A program made the translations under genes and the position numbers. Below, piece by piece: positions 16,628 to 25,038 of a stretch of 64,000 bases of DNA; position 1 is the first letter of the stretch, and the number at the start of each line of letters is the position of its first letter. The notes beneath the pieces are model-generated. The model was not told the origin of the DNA. It saw only the letters and a list, made by a program, of their open reading frames with translations, and did not search any database. This DNA is from Intrasporangium calvum DSM 43043 (GTDB lineage Bacteria > Actinomycetota > Actinomycetes > Actinomycetales > Dermatophilaceae): NCBI RefSeq assembly GCF_000184685.1, contig NC_014830.1, positions 3,906,001-3,970,000 of the forward strand. The letters are read 5' to 3'.

Positions 16628-16915
16628 TCAGGCGGCGACCGGCCGCTTGCGCGGACGGCCCCGGGGCCGCTTGAACGCGACGACGGCGCCGTCGACGATC
16701 AGCTGTCCACCCCAGACCCCCCAGGGCTCACCTCGGTCCAGCGCGCCGGCGAGGCACTCAGCCCTGAGCGGGCACGCTCCGCACAGGGCCTTGGCGAGCT
16801 CGACCTCCTCCGGCCGCTCCGCGAACCAGAGCTCCGCGTCGTACTCGCGACACGGGATCGTCTCGCCGTGGTGGAGCACCTCGCCATCGAGGTGGGGCTG
16901 CTTGCTCTCCTTCAT
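16628..16915 (-). CDS. whiB7: WhiB7-type iron-sulfur transcription regulator
   Basis: 95 residues. Four cysteines (C22, C45, C48, C54) bind the [4Fe-4S] cluster. The turn GVWGGQ at 66-71 contacts the sigma factor. The C-terminal AT-hook KRPRGRPRK (82-90) is the mark of WhiB7, which binds AT-rich DNA next to promoters and turns on intrinsic antibiotic-resistance genes. The segment AEPWGVWGG-like EPWGVWGG followed by VDGAVVAFKRPRGRPRK closely follows known WhiB7 sequences. GGGGAGA precedes the ATG. A hairpin in the short leader (16973-16994) could be regulatory. Confidence 0.88.
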   Translation of the reverse strand: MKESKQPHLDGEVLHHGETIPCREYDAELWFAERPEEVELAKALCGACPLRAECLAGALDRGEPWGVWGGQLIVDGAVVAFKRPRGRPRKRPVAA

Positions 16916-16972
16916 CGTTCTCCCCTGTGGTCCGGGCGCACCCGTGGAGGCTGCGCGCCTGGCTCTGACGTG

Positions 16973-16994
16973 GGCCCCGCCGTGGCGCGGGGCC
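16973..16994 (-). promoter_or_regulatory. Hairpin in the whiB7 leader
   Basis: GGCCCCGC and GCGGGGCC form an 8-bp stem about 58 bases before the whiB7 start. Known whiB7 leaders carry an attenuator and a small upstream reading frame. I see no clear upstream reading frame and no U-tract, so attenuation is only a possibility. Confidence 0.35.
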
Positions 16995-17045
16995 GCTTCA
17001 GTGGAACTGACCGGTGAGATCTCCCTTCGTCGGTCCGGCTCTTCC

Positions 17046-17060
17046 CCCCGGCAGCCGGGG
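17046..17060 (-). terminator. Short hairpin after the FAD oxidase stop
   Basis: CCCCGGC-A-GCCGGGG immediately beyond the stop codon. Its closeness to the stop and tight loop make it a plausible but unproven terminator. Confidence 0.45.
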
Positions 17061-18464
17061 TCAGACCGCCGGCAGCACGGTGTGGTTGCGGTGGAAGGTG
17101 TTGTCCGGGTCCCACTGCGCCTTCACCTGCGCCAGCCGCGTGTAGGTGTCAGGCGGGTAGATGTCGTGGATCCGGCCGGGCCCGTCGTCGTAGACGAAGT
17201 TGGCGTAGCCACCCGGGGTGCCGTCGCAGAGAGCGGCCTTGAGTGTCTCGAGCCACGGCAGCTGGGCCTCCAGCTCATCCGCCCGACTCACGATCGCCGC
17301 GACGTTGAGCATCAGGGCCCGCTGCCGATGTGCGTACGCCGTCGCATCCGTGCGCACCCGAGCGATGGCCCCGCCCAGCGGACGCAGCTGCACCACGGCC
17401 ATCTGCACCTCCGGCTTCGCGAGCTGCGCCGTCAGCGTGTCGAGGACGAGCTGGGCGCCCGCGCCGTCGACGTCGTCGGCGTAGCCGTTGCGACCCGCGG
17501 CGACCGGGTGGTAGTCGTCGGGCTCGGGCTGGAACATCCCGGCGTAGGGCATCTCCTGCAGGAGGTCGGCGAGGGGCGGAGCGAGCGCCCGGAACGGTGC
17601 GAGCACGGGCTCGGCCTCGGCCGCGGTCCCGACGAACGTCAGCAACGCGAAGATGACGAGCTGGCCGTGCTGCGCCGGCTCGAGGAACGGCATGGGGGGT
17701 GCCGGCATGACGTTGACGATGCAGGTGAGCTCGTCCGGAGCCTCCTGGGCGTGGCGCACGAACCCTGCGATGGTGTCGGCCGTCGCCGGCAGGATCAGCA
17801 TGCCGCCGAGGACCTGCTCGACTCGGTGCAGGCGGAACGTGAACCGCGTGACCACCCCGAAGTTGCCTCCGCCGCCGCGGAGCGCCCAGAAGAGGTCAGG
17901 GTGCTGGTCCGCGTCAGCCACGACGACGCGCCCGTCTGCGGTCACGAGCTCGACGGCGAGGAGGTTGTCGATCGTCAGGCCGTGCAGTCGGCTGAGGAAC
18001 CCGACACCACCGCCGAGCGTGATGCCGCCCACGCCGACGGAGTCGGTGTCCCCGAACCCGAGGACGAGGCCGTGCTCGGCGAGCGCGACGGTGACCGCCC
18101 CCGCGGTCGCACCGCCACCGACCCGGGCTGTCCGGTTGTCGATGTCGATCTCGACGGAGTCGAGGTGGCGCAGATCGATGACGAGTCCACCCTCGACGGT
18201 GCTGTGGGCCGCTCCGCTGTGACCACCGCCCCGGACGGCGATCTCGAGGCCGTTGGCCTGAGCGAAGGCGACGGCGGCGGCGGTGTCGTCGGTGTCGCGC
18301 GGCTGCACGATGACTGCCGGGGTCTGGTCGAGGTGCCGGAAGAAGACATGGCGGGCGTCGTCGTAGCCATCCGTCCCGGGGGTGAGAACCTCACCGGTGA
18401 CGGTCTCGGCGAGCCCGCGGAGTCGCTCGCGGTCGAGGGTCGCAGAACCATGTGTGGAGGTCAT
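17061..18464 (-). CDS. FAD-linked oxidase, berberine-bridge-enzyme-like
   Basis: 467 residues from ATG 18464 with GAAGG upstream. PCMH-type FAD domain at about 40-215 with the His attachment motif RGGGHSG and the GGITLGGGVGFLSR segment. Substrate domain follows, and the BBE C-terminal motif DPDNTFHRNHTVLP ends the protein. The cysteine that gives a second flavin bond in many BBE enzymes is absent (GVGGITLGGG), so attachment through the His alone is expected. No signal peptide. Substrate unknown; relatives oxidise sugars, alkaloids or polyketides. Confidence 0.8.
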   Translation of the reverse strand: MTSTHGSATLDRERLRGLAETVTGEVLTPGTDGYDDARHVFFRHLDQTPAVIVQPRDTDDTAAAVAFAQANGLEIAVRGGGHSGAAHSTVEGGLVIDLRHLDSVEIDIDNRTARVGGGATAGAVTVALAEHGLVLGFGDTDSVGVGGITLGGGVGFLSRLHGLTIDNLLAVELVTADGRVVVADADQHPDLFWALRGGGGNFGVVTRFTFRLHRVEQVLGGMLILPATADTIAGFVRHAQEAPDELTCIVNVMPAPPMPFLEPAQHGQLVIFALLTFVGTAAEAEPVLAPFRALAPPLADLLQEMPYAGMFQPEPDDYHPVAAGRNGYADDVDGAGAQLVLDTLTAQLAKPEVQMAVVQLRPLGGAIARVRTDATAYAHRQRALMLNVAAIVSRADELEAQLPWLETLKAALCDGTPGGYANFVYDDGPGRIHDIYPPDTYTRLAQVKAQWDPDNTFHRNHTVLPAV

Positions 18465-18650
18465 GGCGTCCATCCTTCGAGTTGAAGTGCACCTGAAGTC
18501 AATGCGGCGTGTGCGGCCGGTTCTCGGCCTCCTTTCCATGACGTCGAACGAGGGCACCCGAATCTGACGCGACAGGTGGATCTCTTGTGACACTGCCGCT
18601 CGACCGTACGTCGCGCCACCGACAGGCCGAACGATTCTGCGGAGAGTTCA

Positions 18651-18686
18651 GCCCAGCGGCGTAGGCCGCGGCGGCGCGCCTACGCC
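18651..18686. terminator. Terminator hairpin with degenerate dispersed repeat
   Basis: GGCGTAGGC (18658-18666) pairs with GCCTACGCC (18678-18686). The left side begins as a GCCCAGCGGC copy of the dispersed repeat. The stop codon TAG of the MFS gene lies inside the right arm. Confidence 0.55.
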
Positions 18687-19981
18687 CCGGGGTGGAGCCG
18701 CGCTCGCCGGTGCGGTCCAGCGCCGGGCCGGACGGTCCGCCAGAGCAGGCCGAGTGCCAGGAGCTGGGTCGCCGCCACGGTGACGACGAGGGCAGGCAGG
18801 GAGACGTCGTAGAGCCAGCCGATCCCGGCCCCACCGATGACCGCGAAGGCGCCCTGGATGCCGGCGAAGACGCCGTAGGCCGTCGCCCGGCGTCCGGCCG
18901 GAACGAGCTCGGCAACAAGGGCCTTGACGGCCGAGTCCTGGATCCCCAGGGCCAGCCCCCAGACGACCACTCCCGCGAGCACGAGCCCGAAGGACTGGGT
19001 GAGGGCCAACGGGGGGACGGCGGCGACGAGGACCGGCACGACGAGGAGGACGTGGGCACCGGCGCGGTCGTAGACCCAGCCCACGAGGAGCGCGGACACC
19101 GCCCCGACCGCCATCGCCGCGGCGTAGACGAGCGGCACCGTCGCGAGAGGCACCACCGCGTCGGCAGTCAGGTGGTAGCCGATGATGCCGAAGGTGACGA
19201 GGCCACCGGTCGTCAGGCTGGCCGCCACCGCGAACCTGAAGAAGTCGCCGGGCAGGTGGCTGCCGACTGCGTCAGCGAGCCACGCCCGGACCGCACCCCG
19301 CGTCCGTATGCCGCTGGGCTCGCTCCCCGGATCATCGCTCGCCGGGGGGTGCGCGGCGTCGGGGGTGCCGGTCACCGCCCCCAGGTCCGGCACCCTGGCC
19401 CGCAGCACCAGCAGGACCGCGATGGCGACGACTCCGGGGACCGCGAGGACGAGCATCCCGGGCCAGATCACGCCGGTCGCGGCGACGACCGCGGCGACGA
19501 CGAGCGGGCCGGCGAAGGCGCCGACCTGGTCCATGGCCTTCTGCACGCCGAAGCCGCGCCCCCGGCCGAGGGCGCCGGCTGCGTGCGCGAGGAGCGCCGA
19601 CTTGGAGGGGCTGCGAATCGCCTTCCCGCTCCGCTCGAGGAGGATGAGGAGCGCGGCCACCGCCAGCCCGGCCCCGCCGAGGAACGGGGCCACCGCGAGC
19701 AGCGGCACACACACCACGGTCAGGGCGTAGCCGCTGATGGTGAGCAGCCAGTACCTCCCGGTGCGGTCGGCGAGCGGGCCGAAGACGAGCCGGAGCACGA
19801 GGGCCATCGCCTCGCCGAGCCCGGTGACGACCCCGACGACGAGGCCGCTCGCGCCGAGCGACGCCAGGAGCGGGCCGTACATCGACCGGGCTCCTTCGTA
19901 GACCATGTCCGCGGTGAGGCTGATGACGCCGAACCACAGCACGATCCGCCAGCTCGACATCGGTCTCGTCACCCGCACCAT
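18680..19981 (-). CDS. MFS transporter
   Basis: 433 residues with twelve predicted membrane helices in two halves. The A-motif-like loop GPLADRTGRYW lies between helices 2 and 3, and GWVYDRAG in the second half. The overall type resembles proton-coupled drug or metabolite exporters annotated as MFS. The central cytosolic linker (about 205-230) is unusual: it contains SEPSGIRTRG, which is encoded by a copy of the dispersed repeat. Start MVRVTRPMSSWR is the first ATG. Substrate unknown. Confidence 0.8.
   Translation of the reverse strand: MVRVTRPMSSWRIVLWFGVISLTADMVYEGARSMYGPLLASLGASGLVVGVVTGLGEAMALVLRLVFGPLADRTGRYWLLTISGYALTVVCVPLLAVAPFLGGAGLAVAALLILLERSGKAIRSPSKSALLAHAAGALGRGRGFGVQKAMDQVGAFAGPLVVAAVVAATGVIWPGMLVLAVPGVVAIAVLLVLRARVPDLGAVTGTPDAAHPPASDDPGSEPSGIRTRGAVRAWLADAVGSHLPGDFFRFAVAASLTTGGLVTFGIIGYHLTADAVVPLATVPLVYAAAMAVGAVSALLVGWVYDRAGAHVLLVVPVLVAAVPPLALTQSFGLVLAGVVVWGLALGIQDSAVKALVAELVPAGRRATAYGVFAGIQGAFAVIGGAGIGWLYDVSLPALVVTVAATQLLALGLLWRTVRPGAGPHRRARLHPGA
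19306..19319 (+). repeat. Dispersed GTATGCCGCTGGGC repeat, intragenic copy
   Basis: Exact copy followed by TCGCTCCC. It lies antisense in the MFS gene and encodes part of the cytosolic loop between the two halves. Confidence 0.75.
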
Positions 19982-20118
19982 GATGCCGCCTCGCGATCCG
20001 GTCAGGGTGCGCTCAGGGTGGGGGCCGGGTTACTCCGGATGGGCCGCACTCCGCCGGCCGGGGACCGACGGCTTTCGCCGCGGTCGTCACCAGCGGCGTC
20101 GGCGCCGCATCCGTCGCC

Positions 20119-20373
20119 GTGACGGCCGCGGGCCGGCTCCTCGGGCTTCTCGCCGCGGACCTGCCCACGGTGCTGACCACCGGCGGACCGGTGCTCGTCG
20201 CGGCCGGCCTCGCGATCCTCCTCGGCCGGCTCGTCCTCGCGGGTCGTCTCCCGGTCCCGGCCGCCCTCGTCACCGCGCTCGGTGCGGGTCTGCCTGCGCT
20301 CCCGTTGGATCTGGTGCCGCTCGGGGCCCTCACAGTCCTTGCCGGCCTGGGGCCGCTGCTCAGACGCGGCTGA
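20119..20373 (+). CDS. Possible small hydrophobic protein
   Basis: 84 residues from GTG 20119 with two or three hydrophobic stretches (RLLGLLAADL, PVLVAAGLAILLGRLVLAG, GALTVLAGLGPLL). The open frame continues upstream without a clear start. No family is recognised and the GC-rich sequence could produce such a frame by chance. Its position 17 bases before the alcohol dehydrogenase would allow co-transcription. Confidence 0.35.
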   Translation: MTAAGRLLGLLAADLPTVLTTGGPVLVAAGLAILLGRLVLAGRLPVPAALVTALGAGLPALPLDLVPLGALTVLAGLGPLLRRG

Positions 20374-20390
20374 CCCGGCAAGATGTGGGC

Positions 20391-21407
20391 ATGCGCGCCA
20401 CGACTATCCACGCCCCTCGCGACATCCGCCTCAGCACCGTGCCCGACCCGACCATCACGGCTCCCACGGACGCCATCGTCCGCGTCCTCGCCGCCTGCAT
20501 CTGCGGTTCCGACCTCTGGCCCTACCGCGGGGAGAACCCGATCGACGAAGGTGTCACGATCGGGCACGAGGCGGTGGGCGTCGTCGAGGAGGTCGGAGCC
20601 GAGGTCACCTCCTTCCGTGCGGGCGACTTCGTCATCGTGCCGTTCGACCACTGCGACAACACCTGTCCCCACTGCCTGGCCGGGGTCCAGTCCGCGTGTG
20701 ACCACCTCGGCTTCACCACGAGCGGCCAGGCCGAGCTCACCCGGGTCAACCAGGCGGAGGGGTCGCTCGTCAAGACCGAAGGCACCATTGACGACGCACT
20801 GCTGCCCTCGCTCCTCGCCCTCTCGGACGTGATGGCGACGGGATGGCACGCCGCGGTCGCGGCCGGTGTGCGTCAAGGCGGCACAGCCGTCGTCGTCGGC
20901 GACGGCGCCGTCGGGCTGTGCGGGGTCATCGCCGCGCACGAGCTCGGTGCCGAGCGCATCATCGCCATGTCGCGACACGCCGACCGGCAGGCGCTCGCTC
21001 GTGAGTTCGGAGCGACCGAGGTCGTCGCGGAGCGGGACGACGCGGGCGTCGCGGCAGTGCTCGAGCTGACCGGCGGGGTCGGTGCGGACGCGGTCCTTGA
21101 GTGCGTCGGGACCGACCAGGCGATCAGAACGGCATTCGAGGTGGCTCGCCCGGGCTCCACGGTGGGCTTCGTCGGCGTGCCCCACGGGGTGGAGCTTCCC
21201 GTGCGGCACATGTTCCGCCGCAACATCGGCCTCGCCGGCGGGATGGCCCCGGTGCGGCGCTACCTTCCCGACCTGCTCGACCGCGTGCTCGACGGCCGCA
21301 TCGACCCCGGCCGGGTGTTCGACCTGACGCTGCCCCTGGACGAGGTCGCAGAGGGCTACCGGGCGATGGACGAGCGCCGAGCCATCAAGGTGCTCCTGCG
21401 ACCCTGA
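20391..21407 (+). CDS. Zinc-dependent alcohol dehydrogenase
   Basis: 338 residues of the medium-chain dehydrogenase/reductase family. Catalytic zinc ligands are in CICGSD (Cys) and GHEAVGVVEEVG (His, Glu). The structural zinc loop is present but altered, DHCDNTCPHCLAGVQSAC. The Rossmann motif VVGDGAVGLCG follows near residue 165 and suits NAD(P). Overall it resembles actinobacterial glutathione-independent or threonine-type alcohol dehydrogenases. Substrate not clear. A short GC hairpin follows at 21506-21525. Confidence 0.85.
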   Translation: MRATTIHAPRDIRLSTVPDPTITAPTDAIVRVLAACICGSDLWPYRGENPIDEGVTIGHEAVGVVEEVGAEVTSFRAGDFVIVPFDHCDNTCPHCLAGVQSACDHLGFTTSGQAELTRVNQAEGSLVKTEGTIDDALLPSLLALSDVMATGWHAAVAAGVRQGGTAVVVGDGAVGLCGVIAAHELGAERIIAMSRHADRQALAREFGATEVVAERDDAGVAAVLELTGGVGADAVLECVGTDQAIRTAFEVARPGSTVGFVGVPHGVELPVRHMFRRNIGLAGGMAPVRRYLPDLLDRVLDGRIDPGRVFDLTLPLDEVAEGYRAMDERRAIKVLLRP

Positions 21408-21505
21408 CGCCGGCGGCGTGCGGCCGCACCGAGGCCCGCGGCCGCGGCACAGAGGAGGCCGAGCGTGAGGAGGCCGAGCGTGCGGAGGCCGCGCCTGACA
21501 AGGAG

Positions 21506-21525
21506 GGCCGGGCCGGGGCCCGGCC
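21506..21525. terminator. GC hairpin between convergent genes
   Basis: GGCCGGGCC-GG-GGCCCGGCC, a 9-bp perfect stem between the alcohol dehydrogenase stop and the stop of the HTH-membrane gene. Could serve both directions. Confidence 0.5.
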
Positions 21526-21528
21526 GCC

Positions 21529-22725
21529 TCATGTGGCCGCGTTGACGAAGCCGATGACGACCGCGCCCCACCAGCCGACCTGCGAGACCGCCGTGGAGAG
21601 CATCATCCGGTGCCACTCGCGCTCGGGCACGTCGACCGGCGACGCGTCCGCGGAGAGCGAGGCCAACCGCAGCCGGACCGGAGCCATCACAGCGCCGTTG
21701 ACGCAGACGGCGAGGACGAGGGCCAGCTTGAGCAGCGTCAGGGGGGACCCGATGTCGGGGCGGAGCAGCGTGCCGGTGAGGAAGAGGCCCCCGAGTCCGG
21801 CCCAGATGATCGGCGAGGCGGCCGCTGCGAGGCGGGTCGACTCGGTCAGGGCCCGACGGCCGGAGAGCCAGAGCAGCCCGTGCCAGTCGACGAGGAGGAC
21901 GGCCCCGAAGGACACGACGAGGGACATCACGTGAAAGGCGCTGACGGTCGGGCGCCAGGAGTACGACTCGGGGACCAGCCTGGAGAGGGCGATGCACGCC
22001 GTGAAGGCCGCCAGCACCACGACGAGGCGATGGAGCGGACCGAGGCGAGCAGTCGCCGCGAAGACCCCGTCGCCCACGACGGCCCTCTCGAGTTCCCGCG
22101 CCGCAGCGGCTGCCGGGGCCGCTCCCGCGGCGGAGTCCACCACCCGCGGTCGGACCGGCCTGGACGGGCGGCCGCGCGGGGTGACCGCGCGCCGGCCCGG
22201 GGCCGTCGACCCCCCGCGCCCCGTCGCGGGCTCCGGTGGCCGCGTCTCCTGATCAGGCAGAACGGGCAGAACGGGCCAGTCGAACGCGCGCCAGTCCGGC
22301 CACTCGTCGTCGATGCGCTGACGCACCGGCCGGGCGTCCCAGGCAGCGTCCGGCCGGTATGAGCGGGGCTGCTGCTCGGGGTCGGTCTGCTCGGGGTCGG
22401 TCTGCTCGGGGTCGGTCTGCTCGGGGTCGGTCTGCTCGGGGTCGGTCCGTTCGGGCCCGACCTCGCGGGTGCTCGCATCCCGGAGCCACCGCCGGAGAGT
22501 GCTCGCGCTGACTCCGACCTGCTGCGCGGCGCCGGCGACCGTGACGCCCTGGCGGCGGGCCAGGGCGACCGCATCGGCTCGGAACTCGTCGGAATACCGC
22601 TTCGGCCGTTCCGGCTTGGTCGGTGGCGCGCGACGGCTCGGCAGGTGGACCACGACCGCCTCGTCCGGCTGGTCGCGGTGCGGGTCCTGGTCCGCTGGGG
22701 ACCGTTCCATGGGTGGGTGGGACAT
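21529..22725 (-). CDS. Transposase-type HTH fused to a multi-pass membrane domain
   Basis: 398 residues. Residues 41-83 (KRYSDEFRADAVALARRQGV, then GVSASTLRRWLRD) are an IS3/IS911-type HTH_Tnp_1 domain. Residues 94-118 are five exact TDPEQ repeats encoded by a 15-bp tandem array. A Pro/Arg linker leads to about five membrane helices (near 231-250, 263-280, 305-322, 332-350, 376-393). There is no transposase catalytic domain. The layout suggests a membrane-tethered DNA-binding protein, which is inference. ATG 22725 is preceded by GAGGT. I know no characterised member. Confidence 0.75.
   Translation of the reverse strand: MSHPPMERSPADQDPHRDQPDEAVVVHLPSRRAPPTKPERPKRYSDEFRADAVALARRQGVTVAGAAQQVGVSASTLRRWLRDASTREVGPERTDPEQTDPEQTDPEQTDPEQTDPEQQPRSYRPDAAWDARPVRQRIDDEWPDWRAFDWPVLPVLPDQETRPPEPATGRGGSTAPGRRAVTPRGRPSRPVRPRVVDSAAGAAPAAAAARELERAVVGDGVFAATARLGPLHRLVVVLAAFTACIALSRLVPESYSWRPTVSAFHVMSLVVSFGAVLLVDWHGLLWLSGRRALTESTRLAAAASPIIWAGLGGLFLTGTLLRPDIGSPLTLLKLALVLAVCVNGAVMAPVRLRLASLSADASPVDVPEREWHRMMLSTAVSQVGWWGAVVIGFVNAAT
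22381..22455. repeat. 15-bp tandem repeat inside the HTH-membrane gene
   Basis: Four perfect copies of GTCGGTCTGCTCGGG and a fifth with two changes. They encode TDPEQ units on the minus strand. Copy number could vary between strains. Confidence 0.9.
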
Positions 22726-22899
22726 GAGCAGTACCTCGTACTTCCCCCGGGCCGGGTCTGCCCTGGCAGATCCGGTCAACTCTGCGAGAATAGCGACCCC
22801 GACCGGCCTCTGGTGCCCGCACGTCCCGCGGGGACGCGGCAGTTCCGCCTACAGTGGAGCGGGTACGTGTTCGGGCAAAGGCCACATGGGGGTAGTGCG

Positions 22900-23694
22900 A
22901 TGACACAGGAGCCAGGCACCCGCCGGGAGCGCCGCGAGCTCGAGCGCCGGGCGCGCGGGCCCGCTGCTGCCGTCGCCATCGTCGTCGTCGCCCTGCTCGT
23001 GCTCGGAGGTGCCGTGTGGTTCGGCAAGGACCTCTTCGTCGGGTCCCCGACGGCGGCACCGCTGGCTCCCGCCACCACGGCCGCCCAGACGACCACGAGC
23101 CCACCGGCCACCAGCCAGCCCACCACCGAGGCGACCGTGTCCGAGACCCCGACGCCGACCGTCGACCCCGTCGCGGCGGCCGTTGACGAGTGCCGCAGCG
23201 CCTGGGCGCGGCAGGTCAAGGCTGCAGCGGCTGCCTCGACGGCCCTGCGGGAGTGGGACGCCCACCTCGACATCATGAACGACCTGCAGGCCGGCAAGAT
23301 CTCGTTGGCCAAGGCGAAGAAGGACTGGGCGCCCACCACGGCCAAGGCACCCCAGCACATCGCCGCCTTCCACTCAGCCGACCGGACCTACCGGTCGGCG
23401 GAGCAGCGCTGCGCCCTCCCCGAGAACGCGCCCACCGGCGACGAGGCGAAGGCCCTCTCGACCTGCGCCGCGAGCATGAAGGTGGTCGACGGGATCCTCG
23501 CGAAGGCCCGCGCCGCCGTCGAGCCCTGGGAGACCCACCTCAAGGACCAGTCCCACTTCAAGGCCGGGGGCATCACCGCGATCCGGGCGGAGGCCCTCTG
23601 GCGGTCCCTCTGGCAGAAGGGCCTCAAGCGCAACCCGCCCTACTTCAGGGCGGTCGCGGCCGGGGCCAAGGCGACCTGTCCGATCGCCGGCTGA
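22900..23694 (+). CDS. Membrane-anchored extracellular protein, unknown
   Basis: 264 residues. A basic cytosolic start (RRERRELERRARG) precedes one membrane helix (about 21-42), then a Thr/Pro/Ser-rich stalk (48-92), then a helical extracellular domain with four spaced cysteines (AVDECRSAW, EQRCALPEN, LSTCAAS, AKATCPIAG) that could make two disulfides. No family recognised. It is divergent from the HTH-membrane gene; both starts lie within 175 bases. Confidence 0.7.
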   Translation: MTQEPGTRRERRELERRARGPAAAVAIVVVALLVLGGAVWFGKDLFVGSPTAAPLAPATTAAQTTTSPPATSQPTTEATVSETPTPTVDPVAAAVDECRSAWARQVKAAAAASTALREWDAHLDIMNDLQAGKISLAKAKKDWAPTTAKAPQHIAAFHSADRTYRSAEQRCALPENAPTGDEAKALSTCAASMKVVDGILAKARAAVEPWETHLKDQSHFKAGGITAIRAEALWRSLWQKGLKRNPPYFRAVAAGAKATCPIAG

Positions 23695-23750
23695 GCGGGA
23701 TCGCGACGCGGTGCGTCTTTACCAATTCATGGACAGCCCGTTACCTGAAC

Positions 23751-23779
23751 GTGACATCCGCGGACGAGTCGTCTAGTGT
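23751..23779 (+). promoter_or_regulatory. Promoter for the riboswitch-CHAP transcript
   Basis: GTGACA, 17 bases, TAGTGT: a sigma-A-like promoter. The predicted start of transcription is near 23786, at an 8-bp hairpin (CCAGCCCC / GGGGCTGG, 23785-23811), which would place the whole ydaO element in the leader. Confidence 0.5.
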
Positions 23780-23821
23780 CATGCCCAGCCCCTTCCCCCA
23801 GTTGGGGCTGGCCCGAGGTGG

Positions 23822-24024
23822 ACGCCGAGTCCTGCCAACGCCTTGAGTCCCGTTTGACCCGCATGGCAGGAGCGGGGGAACCACCGTTCCTCCGAGCGTC
23901 GTGGAGCCGGATCGTTCCGGCTGCGCGCCGCTCTTGGGGTGTAGCACCTCGACGACGGCCTCCGGGCCGGAGAAGAGAGCCGGGCAACCTTTCGCCCGAA
24001 CCCGACAGCTAACCTCGTAGGCGC
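23822..24024 (+). ncRNA. ydaO/yuaA-type c-di-AMP riboswitch
   Basis: The leader of the CHAP hydrolase gene contains the conserved blocks of this class in order: GCGGGGGAACCACC, CTTGGGGTG, AGAGAGCCGGGCAACC and CGAACCCGACAGCTAACC followed by TCGTAGGCG. The element ends just before the GAGAGG ribosome binding site. In actinobacteria these switches sit before wall hydrolases and turn expression down when c-di-AMP is high. Boundaries are approximate. Confidence 0.88.
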
Positions 24025-24036
24025 GAGAGGTTCTCT

Positions 24037-24912
24037 GTGAAGACTGACAACCGTCCCGGGCGCCATCGGGCGCCGGGTGGCTACAGCCCGCTCGTCGAGC
24101 TCAAGAGCATCGCTCGCGAGTCCGCGCAGCCGGCCATGAAGGGCGCCGCAGTCGTCGCCGCCGCCGGCGGAATCGTGGCCACGCTGTCCACCCCGGCTTC
24201 GGCCGAGTCCCTGTCCGACACGTCCGCAGTGGCTGCGGTCGCCGCACCGAAGGTCGCCGCACCACGGGCAGCTGCTGTCGTGGGCCCCGCCTCAGCCATC
24301 GCTGCCCCCGCGGTCGCCGACTCGCACGCGCTTCGCTCCATCGGGTACGCGACGGCGCCGGAGAAGGCCGCCACGGCGAAGCCGATCGTCATCAAGGACG
24401 TCGTCGTCGAGAAGAAGCGCCAAGAGGCTGCCCGCAAGGCTCGGGAAGCGGCCGAGGCCCGCCGTGAGGCCGCCCAGCGCGCCTCTCGCGACGCGACCCG
24501 CTCCACGCTGACCTCGTCGACCTACACGTCGAAGTCGACGGTCAACGGCTCGTCCGGCCGGAAGTCCGCGTACAACTGGGGGACTGCCGGCCAGTGCACG
24601 TGGGGCGCGCTCAACAAGTGGTACCAGTCCGAGGGCTACTACCCGGGTGGCTGGACCGGCAACGCGATGACCTGGGGCTACGGAGCCGCCAATGCCGGCT
24701 ACACCGTCACGAGCACCCCGCGGACCCGCTCCATCGTCGTCCTGCAGCCGGGGGTCCACGGCTCCTCGAGCGTCGGGCACGTGGCCTGGGTCATCGGGGT
24801 CAACGGCAACGAGATCACCATGGTCGAGATGAACGCGCTCGCCGGGCCGTACAACTACAACACGCGCACGGTCACGCACGTCGGCGGGATGCAGTACATC
24901 TACGCTCCGTGA
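24037..24912 (+). CDS. Secreted CHAP-domain peptidoglycan hydrolase
   Basis: 291 residues from GTG 24037, six bases after GAGAGG. Signal-like segment at about 34-56 (AAVVAAAGGIVATLSTPASA). Ala-rich and then charged helical middle (KKRQEAARKAREAAEARREA). C-terminal CHAP domain at about 175-291, with the catalytic Cys in GQCTWGALNKW and the His in SVGHVAWV, then Glu/Asn in MVEMNA. It cuts peptide bonds or amide bonds in the wall. Control by the c-di-AMP riboswitch links wall remodelling to turgor signalling. Confidence 0.88.
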   Translation: MKTDNRPGRHRAPGGYSPLVELKSIARESAQPAMKGAAVVAAAGGIVATLSTPASAESLSDTSAVAAVAAPKVAAPRAAAVVGPASAIAAPAVADSHALRSIGYATAPEKAATAKPIVIKDVVVEKKRQEAARKAREAAEARREAAQRASRDATRSTLTSSTYTSKSTVNGSSGRKSAYNWGTAGQCTWGALNKWYQSEGYYPGGWTGNAMTWGYGAANAGYTVTSTPRTRSIVVLQPGVHGSSSVGHVAWVIGVNGNEITMVEMNALAGPYNYNTRTVTHVGGMQYIYAP

Positions 24913-24936
24913 CCGGCTGAGAACAACGCAGTTCCG

Positions 24937-24972
24937 AGAGCGGGACGGGTGCCCACGCACCCGTCCCGCTCT
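24937..24972 (+). terminator. Terminator after the CHAP gene
   Basis: AGAGCGGGACGGGTGC and GCACCCGTCCCGCTCT form a perfect 16-bp stem with a 4-base loop, 24 bases after the stop. Confidence 0.85.
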
Positions 24973-25038
24973 GGCGTCCTGCCAACCCGCGACGCCGCCG
25001 CGGGTTGGCCCTGGAACCCCGATCGGTGAGACTGGGGT

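Noticed and set aside
22371-22455. CRISPR-like repeat array
   Set aside because: 15-bp units abut with no spacers and encode an in-frame TDPEQ repeat.
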